DNA of 64,000 nt. Source: Leifsonia sp052114085 (GTDB lineage Bacteria; Actinomycetota; Actinomycetes; Actinomycetales; Microbacteriaceae). Shown piece after piece: positions 1 through 7,636 of the stretch (position 1 is its first letter; the number at the start of each line of letters is the position of its first letter). The notes under the pieces are model-generated. The model ran no database searches. It saw only the letters and a list, made by a program, of their open reading frames with translations, and was not told the DNA's origin. Position numbers and translations under genes: made by a program. The DNA is taken from positions 992,001-1,056,000 of the forward strand of contig NZ_JBFREB010000001.1 in the NCBI RefSeq assembly GCF_052114085.1, given 5' to 3'.

Positions 1-329
1 GCGCCGGGTGCCGGGCGGAGCGAGCTGAAGCCGCCGATCACGACCAGGCGGGCTCCGGATGCGGCAGCCAGCTCGGCCAGGCGGCCGTAGCGATGCCCGA
101 GCGTGCCGGCGCTGTCGCCGCGGGGGGAGACGGTCGCCACGATCACGTCGGCCCCGGCGACAGCCTGGTCCGGCTCGTCCGCGGAACCGGTCAGGTACCG
201 GACGCCCTCCACCGGTTCGGCGGGCTCCGAGCGGCTCAGCGAGGTGACGCGGTGCCCGCGCGATGCGGCCTCCGCGGCGATGTGGCTCCCGGTGAACCCG
301 GTGCCTCCGATGATCGTGATGTCCGCCAT
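1..329 (-). CDS. NAD(P)-binding Rossmann-fold protein, C-terminal part outside window
   Basis: The ATG is at 329 and the reading frame runs off the left edge, so only about 109 residues are present. The N-terminus reads MADITIIGGTGFTGSHIA, a dinucleotide-binding GGTGFTG turn typical of atypical/extended SDR and NmrA-like proteins. It is followed by a pattern of alternating strands and helices containing VIVATVSPRGD and LVVIGGFSSL. Proteins of this type act as NAD(P)H-dependent reductases, epimerases or redox sensors. The substrate cannot be told from this fragment. It is divergent from nhaA, with 113 bp between the starts. Confidence 0.75.
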   Translation of the reverse strand, partial: MADITIIGGTGFTGSHIAAEAASRGHRVTSLSRSEPAEPVEGVRYLTGSADEPDQAVAGADVIVATVSPRGDSAGTLGHRYGRLAELAAASGARLVVIGGFSSLRPAPG

Positions 330-429
330 GTCGGTGCCTTTCGCGAGGCGACTCTCGCCCCTTCAGCATCCGCAACCGGGGGAGCGCAGGCTTTCTTCCC
401 GAGGGCGTGACCCGGGCTGCCGCACTCGG

Positions 430-435
430 TAGAGT
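430..435 (+). promoter_or_regulatory. Probable -10 box of a leaderless nhaA transcript
   Basis: TAGAGT lies 7 nt before the GTG at 443, and there is no Shine-Dalgarno sequence between them. This spacing puts the transcription start at or next to the start codon, as in actinobacterial leaderless mRNAs. It also supports GTG 443 as the start. Confidence 0.5.
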
Positions 436-442
436 TGCGCCC

Positions 443-2329
443 GTGACCATCCCGCTCACTGTCATCCAGCGTTCCCCCGACCCGGAGTCGGCCGGGCAGT
501 CGCGGGAACGGCGGCCGAGCATCGCGGACCGGTTCCGCGCGATGGGGCGCAGCCGGATCGGCGCGCTGCTCCTCGTCGCGGCGACGCTGATCGCGATCGT
601 CTGGGCAAACATCTCCTTCGCCGGCTACCAGCAGTTCTGGGATACGCGCCTCACGCTCGGCGTCGGCGACCTCCACCTCGACTTCACCCTCCACGCACTC
701 GTCAACGACGCCCTGATGGCCATCTTCTTCTTCACGGTCGGCCTGGAGGTGCGGCGCGAGTTCGCGATCGGCGAGCTGACCAGCTGGTCGCGCGCGGTCG
801 TGCCGGTCGTGGCCGCCGTGTTCGGGCTGGCGGTGCCCGCGGTCATCTACGTGCTGTTCACCCTGGGCACCGGTATGGAGCACGCCTGGGGGGTCGTGAT
901 CTCCACCGACACGGCGTTCCTCGTCGGGGCGCTCGCCCTGGTCGGTCCGCACGCGACCGGCCGGCTGCGCGTCTTCCTGCTCGCCCTCGCCGTCGTGGAT
1001 GACATCGGCGCCCTGAGCATCATCGCGCTCATCTACACCCAGAACTTCAACCCGGTGCCGCTCATCGTCGCCGCGGTGGGTCTCGTCGGGGTGTACTTCA
1101 CGCGCTACCTGCGCGGCGGGCGTGGTCCGGTGTACGCGACGCTCGCCGTCATCGTGTGGCTCGCCTTCCTCGCCTCCGGTGTGCATCCCACGCTCGCCGG
1201 TGTGGCGATCGCGCTCCTGATCCCGGTCTACCGTCCGAACCGTACAGACGTGGAGCACGCACTGGATCTCGCGCGCACCTTCCGGCAGTCGCCGAACACC
1301 GAGTACGCCCGTGCCGCCGCGAACAGCCTCCGCGAGTCGATCTCGATCAATGAACGCCTGCAGTCGGCGTGGTCGCCCTACGTGGCGTACGTCGTGCTGC
1401 CGCTGTTCGCGCTGGCGAACGCCGGCGTGCGGCTCAGCGGCGACATCCTGGTCGGAGCGCTGGTCTCTCCGGTCGCCTGGGGCGTGCTGGTCGGCCTGGT
1501 GGTCGGCAAGTTCGTCGGTGTCTTCGGCTCGACCGCGCTGCTGCGCCTGCTGCGGATCGGCGACTTCGGGCCGGGCCTGACGATCGACCGGCTCGCCGGC
1601 GGCGCGGCCCTGTGCGGCATCGGCTTCACGATCTCGCTGTTCATCGTCGACCTCGCGATCCCCGGCGAGGAGGCGCAGAACGCCGCCCGCGTCGGTGTGC
1701 TCGCGGCCACGGTCGTCGCGTTCGTTGTCGCGACGCTGCTGTTCCGTATCTCCGACGCGCGTCGGCCCAAGGATGAGGCGGGGCTCACCCTCGTGCGGCC
1801 CGTCGACCCGGCGCGCGATCACATCTTCGGCGCACTGGACGCACCGTTCGAAATCGTCGAGTACGGCGACTTCCAGTGCGGATTCTGCCTGAAGGCGACC
1901 GGCTCGGTCTTCGAGGTGCAGCGCGAGCTCGGCGACCGACTCCGCTACGTCTGGCGGCACGCACCGTTGACACGCTTCCACCCGAACGCGCTCGCCGCTG
2001 CGGAAGCATCGGAGGCCGCCGCGCGGCAGGGCAAGTTCTTTGAGTTCGAGCGGAGCCTGTTCAGCGACCAGGAGAATCAGCTGCCCTCCGACATCATGCG
2101 GCGCGCCGAAGAGCTCGGCCTCGATCTCCGCCGTTTCGAGGCGGACCTCGCGTCGGCCGAGGTCGCCGCCCGTGTCCGCGACGACATGCTCGACGCGGAG
2201 GCGATGGACATCACTGCGGTGCCCACCTTCTTCATCAACGGGCAACGGCATCGGGGGCCGTACGACGCGCAGTCGCTGATCCGGGCGCTGCAGGCGACGG
2301 CGGACGACGCGGGCGCGGCTCGTCCCTGA
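443..2329 (+). CDS. nhaA: Na+/H+ antiporter NhaA with C-terminal DsbA-like thioredoxin domain
   Basis: Residues about 35-430 form a polytopic NhaA domain with the paired aspartates in the VVDDIGAL motif that bind Na+/H+. Residues about 450-615 form a DsbA/Thioredoxin_4-like domain with a CGFC active site at Cys479/Cys482 and a cis-proline VPTFFING segment. The protein extrudes Na+ in exchange for protons across the cytoplasmic membrane. The attached domain could act on thiols, but which side of the membrane it faces is not settled by the sequence. The predicted length, 628 aa, exceeds the roughly 390-430 aa of a plain NhaA and fits the known NhaA-thioredoxin fusion class. GTG 443 is preferred over ATG 407 because of the -10 box 7 nt upstream. 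Confidence 0.93.
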   Translation: MTIPLTVIQRSPDPESAGQSRERRPSIADRFRAMGRSRIGALLLVAATLIAIVWANISFAGYQQFWDTRLTLGVGDLHLDFTLHALVNDALMAIFFFTVGLEVRREFAIGELTSWSRAVVPVVAAVFGLAVPAVIYVLFTLGTGMEHAWGVVISTDTAFLVGALALVGPHATGRLRVFLLALAVVDDIGALSIIALIYTQNFNPVPLIVAAVGLVGVYFTRYLRGGRGPVYATLAVIVWLAFLASGVHPTLAGVAIALLIPVYRPNRTDVEHALDLARTFRQSPNTEYARAAANSLRESISINERLQSAWSPYVAYVVLPLFALANAGVRLSGDILVGALVSPVAWGVLVGLVVGKFVGVFGSTALLRLLRIGDFGPGLTIDRLAGGAALCGIGFTISLFIVDLAIPGEEAQNAARVGVLAATVVAFVVATLLFRISDARRPKDEAGLTLVRPVDPARDHIFGALDAPFEIVEYGDFQCGFCLKATGSVFEVQRELGDRLRYVWRHAPLTRFHPNALAAAEASEAAARQGKFFEFERSLFSDQENQLPSDIMRRAEELGLDLRRFEADLASAEVAARVRDDMLDAEAMDITAVPTFFINGQRHRGPYDAQSLIRALQATADDAGAARP

Positions 2330-2354
2330 GCCGGACATCGTCGGAGGGTGACCG

Positions 2355-2360
2355 TAGGAT
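2355..2360 (+). promoter_or_regulatory. Probable -10 box, leaderless start of the YdeI-like gene
   Basis: TAGGAT ends 6 nt before ATG 2367, leaving no room for a ribosome binding site. This suggests a promoter independent of nhaA despite the short 37-bp gap. Confidence 0.45.
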
Positions 2361-2366
2361 CGCGGC

Positions 2367-2963
2367 ATGGCCGACGACCCGAAAGCACCCGCCGCCGAGC
2401 ACCGCGTGTTCCGCGACCGGGAGGCGTGGCGTAGGTGGCTCGACGAGAACGAGCAGACCTCCGACGGAGTGTGGCTGGTCCTCGCCAAGAAAGGCGTCAC
2501 CGACCCGACCAGTCTGACCTACCAGGAGGCCCTCATCGAAGCGCTGTGCAGCGGCTGGATCGACGGGCAGCGACGGTCGCGCGACGAGATCACGTTCCTC
2601 CAGCGGTACACGCCACGACGGAAGACGTCCCTGTGGTCTGAGCGCAACATCGGTCTCGTGACGACGCTCATCGAGGAGGGGCGGATGCGTCCGAGCGGTC
2701 ACGCCGAGATCGAGCGGGCCAGGGCGGACGGCCGCTGGGAGCGCGCCTACGCGGGGCCGTCGTCCATCCAAGTGCCCGACGATCTGGCTGCGGCGCTGGC
2801 CGCGTCGCCGACGGCGAGCATGACTTTCGACCGGCTGAACGGGCAGAACCGCTACGCCGTGCTGCACCGCATCGTCACCGCGCCGAGCGATGCCAGTCGC
2901 GCCAACCGGCTCGCCAAGCTGGTCGGGATGCTGGAGCGCGGGGAGACGCCCTACCCGCAGTGA
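2367..2963 (+). CDS. YdeI/OmpD-associated family protein
   Basis: The 198-aa cytoplasmic protein shows the YdeI/OmpD-associated pattern: an N-terminal FRDREAWRRWLDEN segment, a GVWLVLAKKG strand, then SGWIDGQRRS and FLQRYTPRRKTSLWSERN. Its C-terminal half is helical and ends with a repeat-like AKLVGMLERGE segment. Members have been tied to resistance to antimicrobial peptides or bacteriocins in enterobacteria, but the biochemical role is unknown and should not be assumed here. It is convergent with the secreted-protein gene ending at 2967. Confidence 0.8.
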   Translation: MADDPKAPAAEHRVFRDREAWRRWLDENEQTSDGVWLVLAKKGVTDPTSLTYQEALIEALCSGWIDGQRRSRDEITFLQRYTPRRKTSLWSERNIGLVTTLIEEGRMRPSGHAEIERARADGRWERAYAGPSSIQVPDDLAAALAASPTASMTFDRLNGQNRYAVLHRIVTAPSDASRANRLAKLVGMLERGETPYPQ

Positions 2964-2966
2964 CGA

Positions 2967-3689
2967 CTACGACGTCGTCCAGCGGGTCGTGAGGCCGCGC
3001 AGGCCGGCGGTGGTGGAGCCGAAGTCGACGTGGATGTGCGTGCAGTAATCCGCGAACCGCGAGATGTTGCTCAAGGCCGGCATCCCGTACGACCCGCAGC
3101 CGTCGCTGTTGGCCGCCTGGCCGGCCCTCGACCCGGCCGGCATGAACGAGTCGAGGAAGGACAGCAGGATGCCGGTTGCCCCGTCGTTTCCGCGGGTGCG
3201 CAGGCTGCCGATGTACGTGAGGTCCATGGCGGTGGTCGCGCCCGGTGGGGTGCAATGCCGCGAGGTGGGGTTGCTCGCGCAGGTCGCCACGCCGTCGTTC
3301 GCGCAGTGCCGATTGAGGTCGCTCACCTGCACCGACCCGTAGTTGCGGATCATGATCACCAGCGTCTGCAGCGTGCGCAGGTCGATGTTGCACTGCGGGG
3401 TCTGCGAGATCGTCCCGTTGGCGATCGGCTGGATCTCGGCCGGGATGATGTCGCGCTCCGCCCACTCGATGACCAGGGCACCCGAGTTGTAGTACTCCAT
3501 CAGCTTCTGCGCGGCCGCCTGCGGGGTGCTCGGGACGTTCACGCACGTCTCGACGCACCTGCTCTCGGCCGGCTGCGCGATGGCCGCGTGGGCCGCGGGG
3601 GCCGGCGATGCGGCGGAGAACGCACCCGCGACCATCACGAGGGCCAGCAGGAGAGCGAGGCGGAGGGAAGCTCGGCGAAGCGCGCGCAT
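2967..3689 (-). CDS. Secreted protein, possible M15-like peptidoglycan peptidase fold
   Basis: The 240-aa protein begins with a classical signal peptide (MRALRRASLRLALLLALVMV, then an AHA cleavage region near residue 35). The mature part is rich in cysteine. It contains a VSDLNRHCAN segment, SRHCTPPGATTAMDL and a terminal HIHVDFG. The order His...Asp...His-Val-Asp resembles the zinc-ligand arrangement of D-Ala-D-Ala carboxypeptidase/M15 hydrolases (SRH-x(8)-D and HxD-like). Catalysis is an inference and the fold assignment is tentative. Its ATG follows the stop of the upstream lipoprotein gene by 1 nt, so the two are co-transcribed and probably work together at the cell surface. Confidence 0.65.
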   Translation of the reverse strand: MRALRRASLRLALLLALVMVAGAFSAASPAPAAHAAIAQPAESRCVETCVNVPSTPQAAAQKLMEYYNSGALVIEWAERDIIPAEIQPIANGTISQTPQCNIDLRTLQTLVIMIRNYGSVQVSDLNRHCANDGVATCASNPTSRHCTPPGATTAMDLTYIGSLRTRGNDGATGILLSFLDSFMPAGSRAGQAANSDGCGSYGMPALSNISRFADYCTHIHVDFGSTTAGLRGLTTRWTTS

Positions 3690-3690
3690 G

Positions 3691-4203
3691 TCAGTCCTGA
3701 CTCACCGTCACGCCGGCCTGGGCGAAGCAGTCGTGCGCCACGGCGGCCGAGTAGTCGATGGTCGCTTGCGGACCCTCGCCCGTCTCCGGGTCGATGGGAT
3801 GCGTCCGGATGAACTCCAGTTTGTCCGCGAGCGGCTTCCAGCCCGCGTCGGCTGCTGCGGCCTGCGCGGCGAGGGGAGCCGCCGCGGTGACACGGTCCGC
3901 GGCGAACCCGTCGGCGATGGCCTCGCAGGCCCGCACGGCCAGGGCCTTCGCCGCCGGGTTGCCCGAGGGAACTGACGACGCCTCCGGAGTGGGGAGGGCG
4001 GTCGGGGTCGCGCTGGGGGCGGCGCTGGTCGGGGTCGCGCTCGGAGTGTGGGTCGAGCTGCTGCTCGCGGACGACGACGGCGTGGCCGTGTCGGCCTGGC
4101 TGCTCTGGGGCGCGCATCCGCTGAGCAGGGCACCGAGGACCGCCGCCCCGGCCAGCAGGCTGAGCGCGATCGGCGCGCGGGAGTGCGCGTGCTGCGAGAC
4201 CAT
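3691..4203 (-). CDS. Putative lipoprotein with Ser/Thr-rich linker
   Basis: The 170-aa product starts MVSQHAHSRAPIALSLLAGA and has a lipobox LLSGC, so it should be lipid-anchored on the outer face of the membrane. A long Ser/Thr/Ala/Pro-rich linker (about residues 35-80) precedes a compact helical domain ending in DCFAQAGVTVSQD. ATG 4203 is preferred over upstream starts because it places the charged n-region directly before the hydrophobic segment. It is the first gene of a two-gene unit with the M15-like protein. No family is recognised for the C-terminal domain. Confidence 0.65.
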   Translation of the reverse strand: MVSQHAHSRAPIALSLLAGAAVLGALLSGCAPQSSQADTATPSSSASSSSTHTPSATPTSAAPSATPTALPTPEASSVPSGNPAAKALAVRACEAIADGFAADRVTAAAPLAAQAAAADAGWKPLADKLEFIRTHPIDPETGEGPQATIDYSAAVAHDCFAQAGVTVSQD

Positions 4204-4342
4204 CCGAACTACCCCATCCCCGAACGGGCGTATGTACCTCGACAGGCTACGGTCTGCGCGGCCCACTGCCAGGGAGTGACGCGCCCGCCGGGGTGAACCG
4301 ATCGTGACACCGTCGCGTGGGTGTGCGTCGCGGCTCGCGGCG

Positions 4343-4996
4343 TCAGCTCGCGAGGGCGCCGGTCAGGTATGCCGTGAGGATGCGACGGAGGCGCGGTTCG
4401 AGGTCGACGAGCGCGTGGCCCAGCCGAGGGTCGGAGCGGTACAGCTCGGCGATCTCGGGCGGGGGCGTCGAGATCTGCCAGAACGTGCCCGCCAGCGAGG
4501 TGGCGGTGGCGACCAGGTCGACCGCAGCGGCAGCGGAGAGGGCGGGGAGGGCGGCGCGGGTGGCCTCCGTGATCCGGGCCAGGCTCTCGCCGGTGGTCAG
4601 CTTGAAAGCGCGCACCGCCTCCACCGAGACGTTGCGTTCGAGATTGAGGGGCGCCTGCGCGAGCAGGTCGCAGAACGGGCCGCGCGCCGCGAGCGTCGCG
4701 GCGAAGGCGGTGGCGACTCCGGCCGGCGTGGAGGCTGCGCTGACCCGGTCGCGGACGACGGGCGTCCACTCGCGCCAGCCGTCGGCCGTCAACCGCAGGA
4801 AGATCTCCTCCCGGGTCTCGAAGTAGCGGAGCATCGCCGACTTGTGCATCCCGACGGCGTCGGCGATGTCGGTCAGGGTGACGGCACGGATGCCGCGCTC
4901 CGACCCGAGACCGCGTGCGGCGTCGAGGATGGCCTGCTCGCGGGCGGCTTTCGCCTCCGGGGTGCGTGCGCGCTGGAAGGTCTCGGCCGGTGTCAT
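4343..4996 (-). CDS. TetR family transcriptional regulator
   Basis: The 217-aa protein has an N-terminal TetR helix-turn-helix (ARGLGSERGIRAVTLTDIAD, then VGMHKSAMLRYFETREEIF at about residues 28-62) and a helical ligand-binding C-terminal domain. It is divergent from the SDR gene at 5056, with 59 bp between the starts. That gap carries an inverted repeat and a pair of direct repeats. The usual logic of such pairs is autorepression plus repression of the divergent enzyme, relieved by a small-molecule ligand. The ligand is unknown. Confidence 0.92.
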   Translation of the reverse strand: MTPAETFQRARTPEAKAAREQAILDAARGLGSERGIRAVTLTDIADAVGMHKSAMLRYFETREEIFLRLTADGWREWTPVVRDRVSAASTPAGVATAFAATLAARGPFCDLLAQAPLNLERNVSVEAVRAFKLTTGESLARITEATRAALPALSAAAAVDLVATATSLAGTFWQISTPPPEIAELYRSDPRLGHALVDLEPRLRRILTAYLTGALAS

Positions 4997-5010
4997 GACG
5001 CGATTCTATC

Positions 5011-5023
5011 GCAACAGAGTTGC
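5011..5023. promoter_or_regulatory. Candidate TetR operator, inverted repeat
   Basis: A perfect GCAAC-AGA-GTTGC inverted repeat lies in the TetR/SDR divergent gap, 15 bp from the TetR start codon. Its position between both starts makes it the best candidate binding site for the adjacent TetR protein. Confidence 0.5.
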
Positions 5024-5053
5024 ATTACGTAAGAAAACGGTGTTTCATTAAGT
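5019..5053 (+). repeat. Direct repeats GTTGCATTACGT / GTTTCATTAAGT
   Basis: Two 12-bp copies at 5019-5030 and 5042-5053 match at 10 of 12 positions and start 23 bp apart, close to two helical turns. The first overlaps the inverted repeat. They could be tandem half-operators or part of the SDR promoter. Confidence 0.4.
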
Positions 5054-5055
5054 CC

Positions 5056-5919
5056 ATGCAACAGACATGGTTCATCACAGGCTCCTCACGCGGCTTCGGC
5101 CGCGCCCTCGTCGTCGCCGCGCTGCAAGCCGGAGATCGGGTCGCCGCGACGGCCCGCCGTCCCGAACAGCTCGACGATCTGGTCGCCGAGTACGGCGACC
5201 GCATCCTGCCGCTGGCCCTCGACGTCACCGACCCGGAACGCGCCGCGGCCGCCCTCCGCGAGGCGAGCGACCGTTTCGGCCGCGTCGACGTCATCGTCAA
5301 CAACGCGGGCTACGCGAACGTCTCGCCTATCGAGACCACGGACGACGCGGATTTCCGCATCCAGTTCGAGACCAACTTCTGGGGCGTCTACAACGTCAGC
5401 AAGGCGGCCATCCCGCTGCTGCGGAGGCAGGGCGGGGGACTGGTCATCCAGTTCTCCTCGGTCGGCGGCCGCGTCGGCGGCTCACCGGGGATCGCGTCCT
5501 ACCAGGCGGCCAAGTTCGCGATCGACGGCTTCAGCCGAGTCCTCCGCTCCGAGACCGCGCCGTTCGGCGTGAAGGTGCTGCTCGTCGAGCCGAGCGGCTT
5601 CCGCACCGACTGGGCGGGCTCCTCCATGGAGGTGCGCGCCATCCCGGACGGGTACGAGGACACGGTCGGGGCGATGAATCGGCGCGTGCGCCAGAGCGGT
5701 GAGGGCCCCGCCGGCGACCCGGTCCGCGCCGCCGAGATCCTCGTCGCCCTCGCGAAGCGCTCCGACATCCCGACCAACCTGCCTCTCGGCGTCAACGCGA
5801 CCGAGATGAGCGTTGCGCAGGACCGACGCCTCCTCGCGTCGGATCTCGCCTGGGCTCCCGTATCCCGCTCCGCCGACGCCGACCAGCCCTACCCCGCTCC
5901 CTTCCCGCCCGCCGCCTAA
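5056..5919 (+). CDS. SDR family oxidoreductase
   Basis: The 287-aa protein begins MQQTWFITGSSRGFGRALV, a glycine-rich GSSRGFG nucleotide-binding motif of classical SDRs. It continues with a DVTD segment, NNAGYAN and the catalytic Ser with SYQAAKFAIDGF (Tyr and Lys of YxxxK). It should reduce or oxidise a carbonyl/alcohol substrate with NAD(P)H; the substrate is unknown. ATG 5056 is chosen over ATG 5020 because 5020 would lie inside the presumed operator. The gene is divergent from TetR. The sequence just after the stop is a C-rich tract and a long hairpin. Confidence 0.9.
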   Translation: MQQTWFITGSSRGFGRALVVAALQAGDRVAATARRPEQLDDLVAEYGDRILPLALDVTDPERAAAALREASDRFGRVDVIVNNAGYANVSPIETTDDADFRIQFETNFWGVYNVSKAAIPLLRRQGGGLVIQFSSVGGRVGGSPGIASYQAAKFAIDGFSRVLRSETAPFGVKVLLVEPSGFRTDWAGSSMEVRAIPDGYEDTVGAMNRRVRQSGEGPAGDPVRAAEILVALAKRSDIPTNLPLGVNATEMSVAQDRRLLASDLAWAPVSRSADADQPYPAPFPPAA

Positions 5920-5920
5920 C

Positions 5921-5960
5921 CCACCCCCACCCCCACCCCCACCTCCACCCCCACCCCACC
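5921..5960 (-). repeat. G-rich tract, potential G-quadruplex
   Basis: Runs of four to five C separated by single A on the plus strand give on the minus strand a series of G-runs spaced by one or two bases (GGGGTGGGGGTGG...). This meets the usual G-quadruplex pattern. It sits directly after the SDR stop codon and directly before a long hairpin. Confidence 0.6.
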
Positions 5961-6025
5961 GTCGAGTCCGCGAAGACTGCACGCCGCCCCCGCGTGTCGC
6001 GTGCAGTCTTCGCGGACTCGGCGGT
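5958..6025. terminator. Long inverted repeat, probable terminator
   Basis: Arms 5963-5984 and 5999-6020 are perfectly complementary over 22 bp, and pairing extends to 26 of 27 with the flanking bases (5958, 6025). The loop is 14 nt. There is no U-tract. Its position after the SDR gene suggests transcription termination or mRNA 3'-end protection. Confidence 0.6.
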
Positions 6026-6149
6026 GGGCGGAGGGGCCAGTGGGGGACATTGTGACGATTCGGTGAACATGGCGTGGGGTGTCTGCCGGGGAACCTATGA
6101 GGTGGCTATGCTCCCCAGCGTAGGGAAGGCCCTCGGAGGGGAAACGGCC

Positions 6150-6353
6150 ATGCAAGGACTGTCATCGGCGGGCGCGTTCGCCGCGGCGATCGCGCTCGCC
6201 GCGATCGTCCTGGTGCTCGCACCGGTCGGGAGCGCCATCGAACCCGCCGTGCAGGCGGTGGATCTGGTGGTCGCCGGGGTCGCGGGGGCGGCTGCGGCGA
6301 CCTGCCTCGGGATCGCTGGGGGAGTGCGCCACCGACGTCGTCGGGTGCGCTAG
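6150..6353 (+). CDS. Small membrane protein, 67 aa
   Basis: A GGAGGGG ribosome binding site lies 8 nt before ATG 6150. The product has two hydrophobic segments (AFAAAIALAAIVLVLAPVG at about 9-27 and VDLVVAGVAGAAAATCLGIA at about 37-56) and ends in a basic GGVRHRRRRVR tail. It should span the membrane twice with a positively charged end in the cytoplasm. No family is recognised. An in-frame ATG at 6069 is possible but lacks a comparable ribosome binding site. Confidence 0.55.
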   Translation: MQGLSSAGAFAAAIALAAIVLVLAPVGSAIEPAVQAVDLVVAGVAGAAAATCLGIAGGVRHRRRRVR

Positions 6354-6424
6354 CGGGCGGCGTCCGCGTCCGCAAGGGGTCAGTCGAAAAATTGACAACC
6401 CCCGCGAGGCTGGGGAGCATCGAC

Positions 6425-7198
6425 ATGATGACGTTAGTGGACGGGACCCAGGAGGCCTTCGCTCGCGATCTCGAGATCGCGTTGGCCCAGCGCCACGTCC
6501 TGGCTGCCTACCAGCCGCAGATCGACGTCACGGATGGCGCTGTGGTCGGGGTCGAGGTTCTGGCCCGCTGGACGCATCCTGAGCGCGGCTCCGTCCCGCC
6601 GGACGTCTTCGTCGACGTCGCGCAGAAGACGGGACTGCTGCCGCTCCTGACCGCGCGCATCCTCTCCGACGTGACCGCGGAGTTCGTTCCCGGCTGCAGC
6701 ATCGACGTCGCGGTGAACGTCTCCGCGACCCAGCTCGAGGATCCGTCCCTGTACGACATGTTCGAGGGCGCCTTCGCCACGGGTCGCTGCGACCCGAAGA
6801 CCTTGATCGTGGAGGTGACCGAGAGTCGGCGGATCCGGCATCCCGAACGCGTCGCAGCACCGCTGGAGGCTCTGGCGGCCGCTGGTGTCACCATCTCGGT
6901 CGACGACTTCGGCACCGGGCATTCGTCTTTCGCGCGCGCGGAGGCTCTTCACGCCCGTGAGCTGAAGCTCGACAAGAGCCTGGTGCAGCCGGAGGAGCGA
7001 GCCGCGGAGGTCGCGCAGATCATCTCCGAGGCTCATCGACGCGGGATCCGCGTGGTCGGGGAGGGCGTGGAGCACCGAGCCCAGATGGACCGGCTGGCTG
7101 CTGCCGGCTGCGACCGTGCTCAGGGCTTCTGGATCGCGAAACCGCAGCCGGCGGACTCTCTGCGCGACTGGTACCGGGCGCGCACGCAGACCTCCTGA
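6425..7198 (+). CDS. Stand-alone EAL domain protein, probable c-di-GMP phosphodiesterase
   Basis: The 257-aa protein is almost entirely an EAL domain with no sensor, GGDEF or membrane part. The signature appears as GVEVLARW (EVL in place of EAL). The other metal and substrate residues look intact: VNVSATQLED, VEVTES, DDFGTGHSS, LKLDKSL, GEGVEH and QGFW. That pattern fits an active enzyme hydrolysing c-di-GMP to pGpG, although activity is inferred. ATG 6425 follows GGGGAG at proper spacing. The upstream TTG at 6392 in the same frame sits inside TTGACA and is less likely to be the start. Confidence 0.88.
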   Translation: MMTLVDGTQEAFARDLEIALAQRHVLAAYQPQIDVTDGAVVGVEVLARWTHPERGSVPPDVFVDVAQKTGLLPLLTARILSDVTAEFVPGCSIDVAVNVSATQLEDPSLYDMFEGAFATGRCDPKTLIVEVTESRRIRHPERVAAPLEALAAAGVTISVDDFGTGHSSFARAEALHARELKLDKSLVQPEERAAEVAQIISEAHRRGIRVVGEGVEHRAQMDRLAAAGCDRAQGFWIAKPQPADSLRDWYRARTQTS

Positions 7199-7205
7199 GA
7201 CGACG

Positions 7206-7235
7206 GAACGCGCGGCCCCATGAGGCCGCGCGTTC
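7206..7235. terminator. Bidirectional terminator-like hairpin
   Basis: Perfect 12-bp arms at 7206-7217 and 7224-7235 with a 6-nt loop lie between two convergent genes (EAL, and the small protein ending at 7256). No clear U-tract, as is common in high-GC actinobacteria. Confidence 0.7.
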
Positions 7236-7255
7236 GGTGTGCGTATCTCAGAGAA

Positions 7256-7513
7256 TCAGAGGGCGTCGAAGGAGTCGATGTCGACGCGCTGCTCCTCCTG
7301 GCGCGTCGCCGGCGGGTCGACCTCGATCTGAGCCCAGGTCACCGGCATGCCGGGGGAGAACAGCACATCCACGCCGGGACCACCCCGGAGCGGCGGGATG
7401 GTGACGTAGCCGCCACCGGCGCGCACCGCCTCCAGAATCTTCCCGCGGAGGTCGTCCACCGGATCGGGGAGAAAGTAGTCCTTTCCATCGACCGTGAGGC
7501 GGTGAACGATCAT
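7256..7513 (-). CDS. Small conserved actinobacterial protein, 85 aa, unknown function
   Basis: The product starts MIVHRLTVDGKDYFLPD and contains GGGYVTIPPLRGGPGVDVLF. It appears to be a small beta-rich protein with an acidic tail. It has no signal peptide or membrane segment. ATG 7513 is preceded by AAAGGAT. It is divergent from the DUF7882 gene at 7637, which codes for a protein of similar size; the two may share a control region. I do not recognise a characterised homologue. Confidence 0.65.
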   Translation of the reverse strand: MIVHRLTVDGKDYFLPDPVDDLRGKILEAVRAGGGYVTIPPLRGGPGVDVLFSPGMPVTWAQIEVDPPATRQEEQRVDIDSFDAL

Positions 7514-7636
7514 GCGGTTATCCTTTCGACGCGAATGCTGTAGAACCCTATCGCGCGGCCACCGTACACCTGTATTCCAGGCGTATAGGCTCACAGCAGC
7601 AGTGAAGCGCGGTAACAACGACCCGAAAGGCTCCCA

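Noticed and set aside
236..2500. A 754-residue open frame on the minus strand opposite nhaA
   Set aside because: It is Arg/Asp/His-rich shadow coding caused by high GC at third positions; nhaA on the other strand has clear family motifs.
6392..6397. TTGACA as start codon TTG or -35 box for the EAL gene
   Set aside because: ATG 6425 has a better ribosome binding site, and no -10 box stands 17 bp after the TTGACA.
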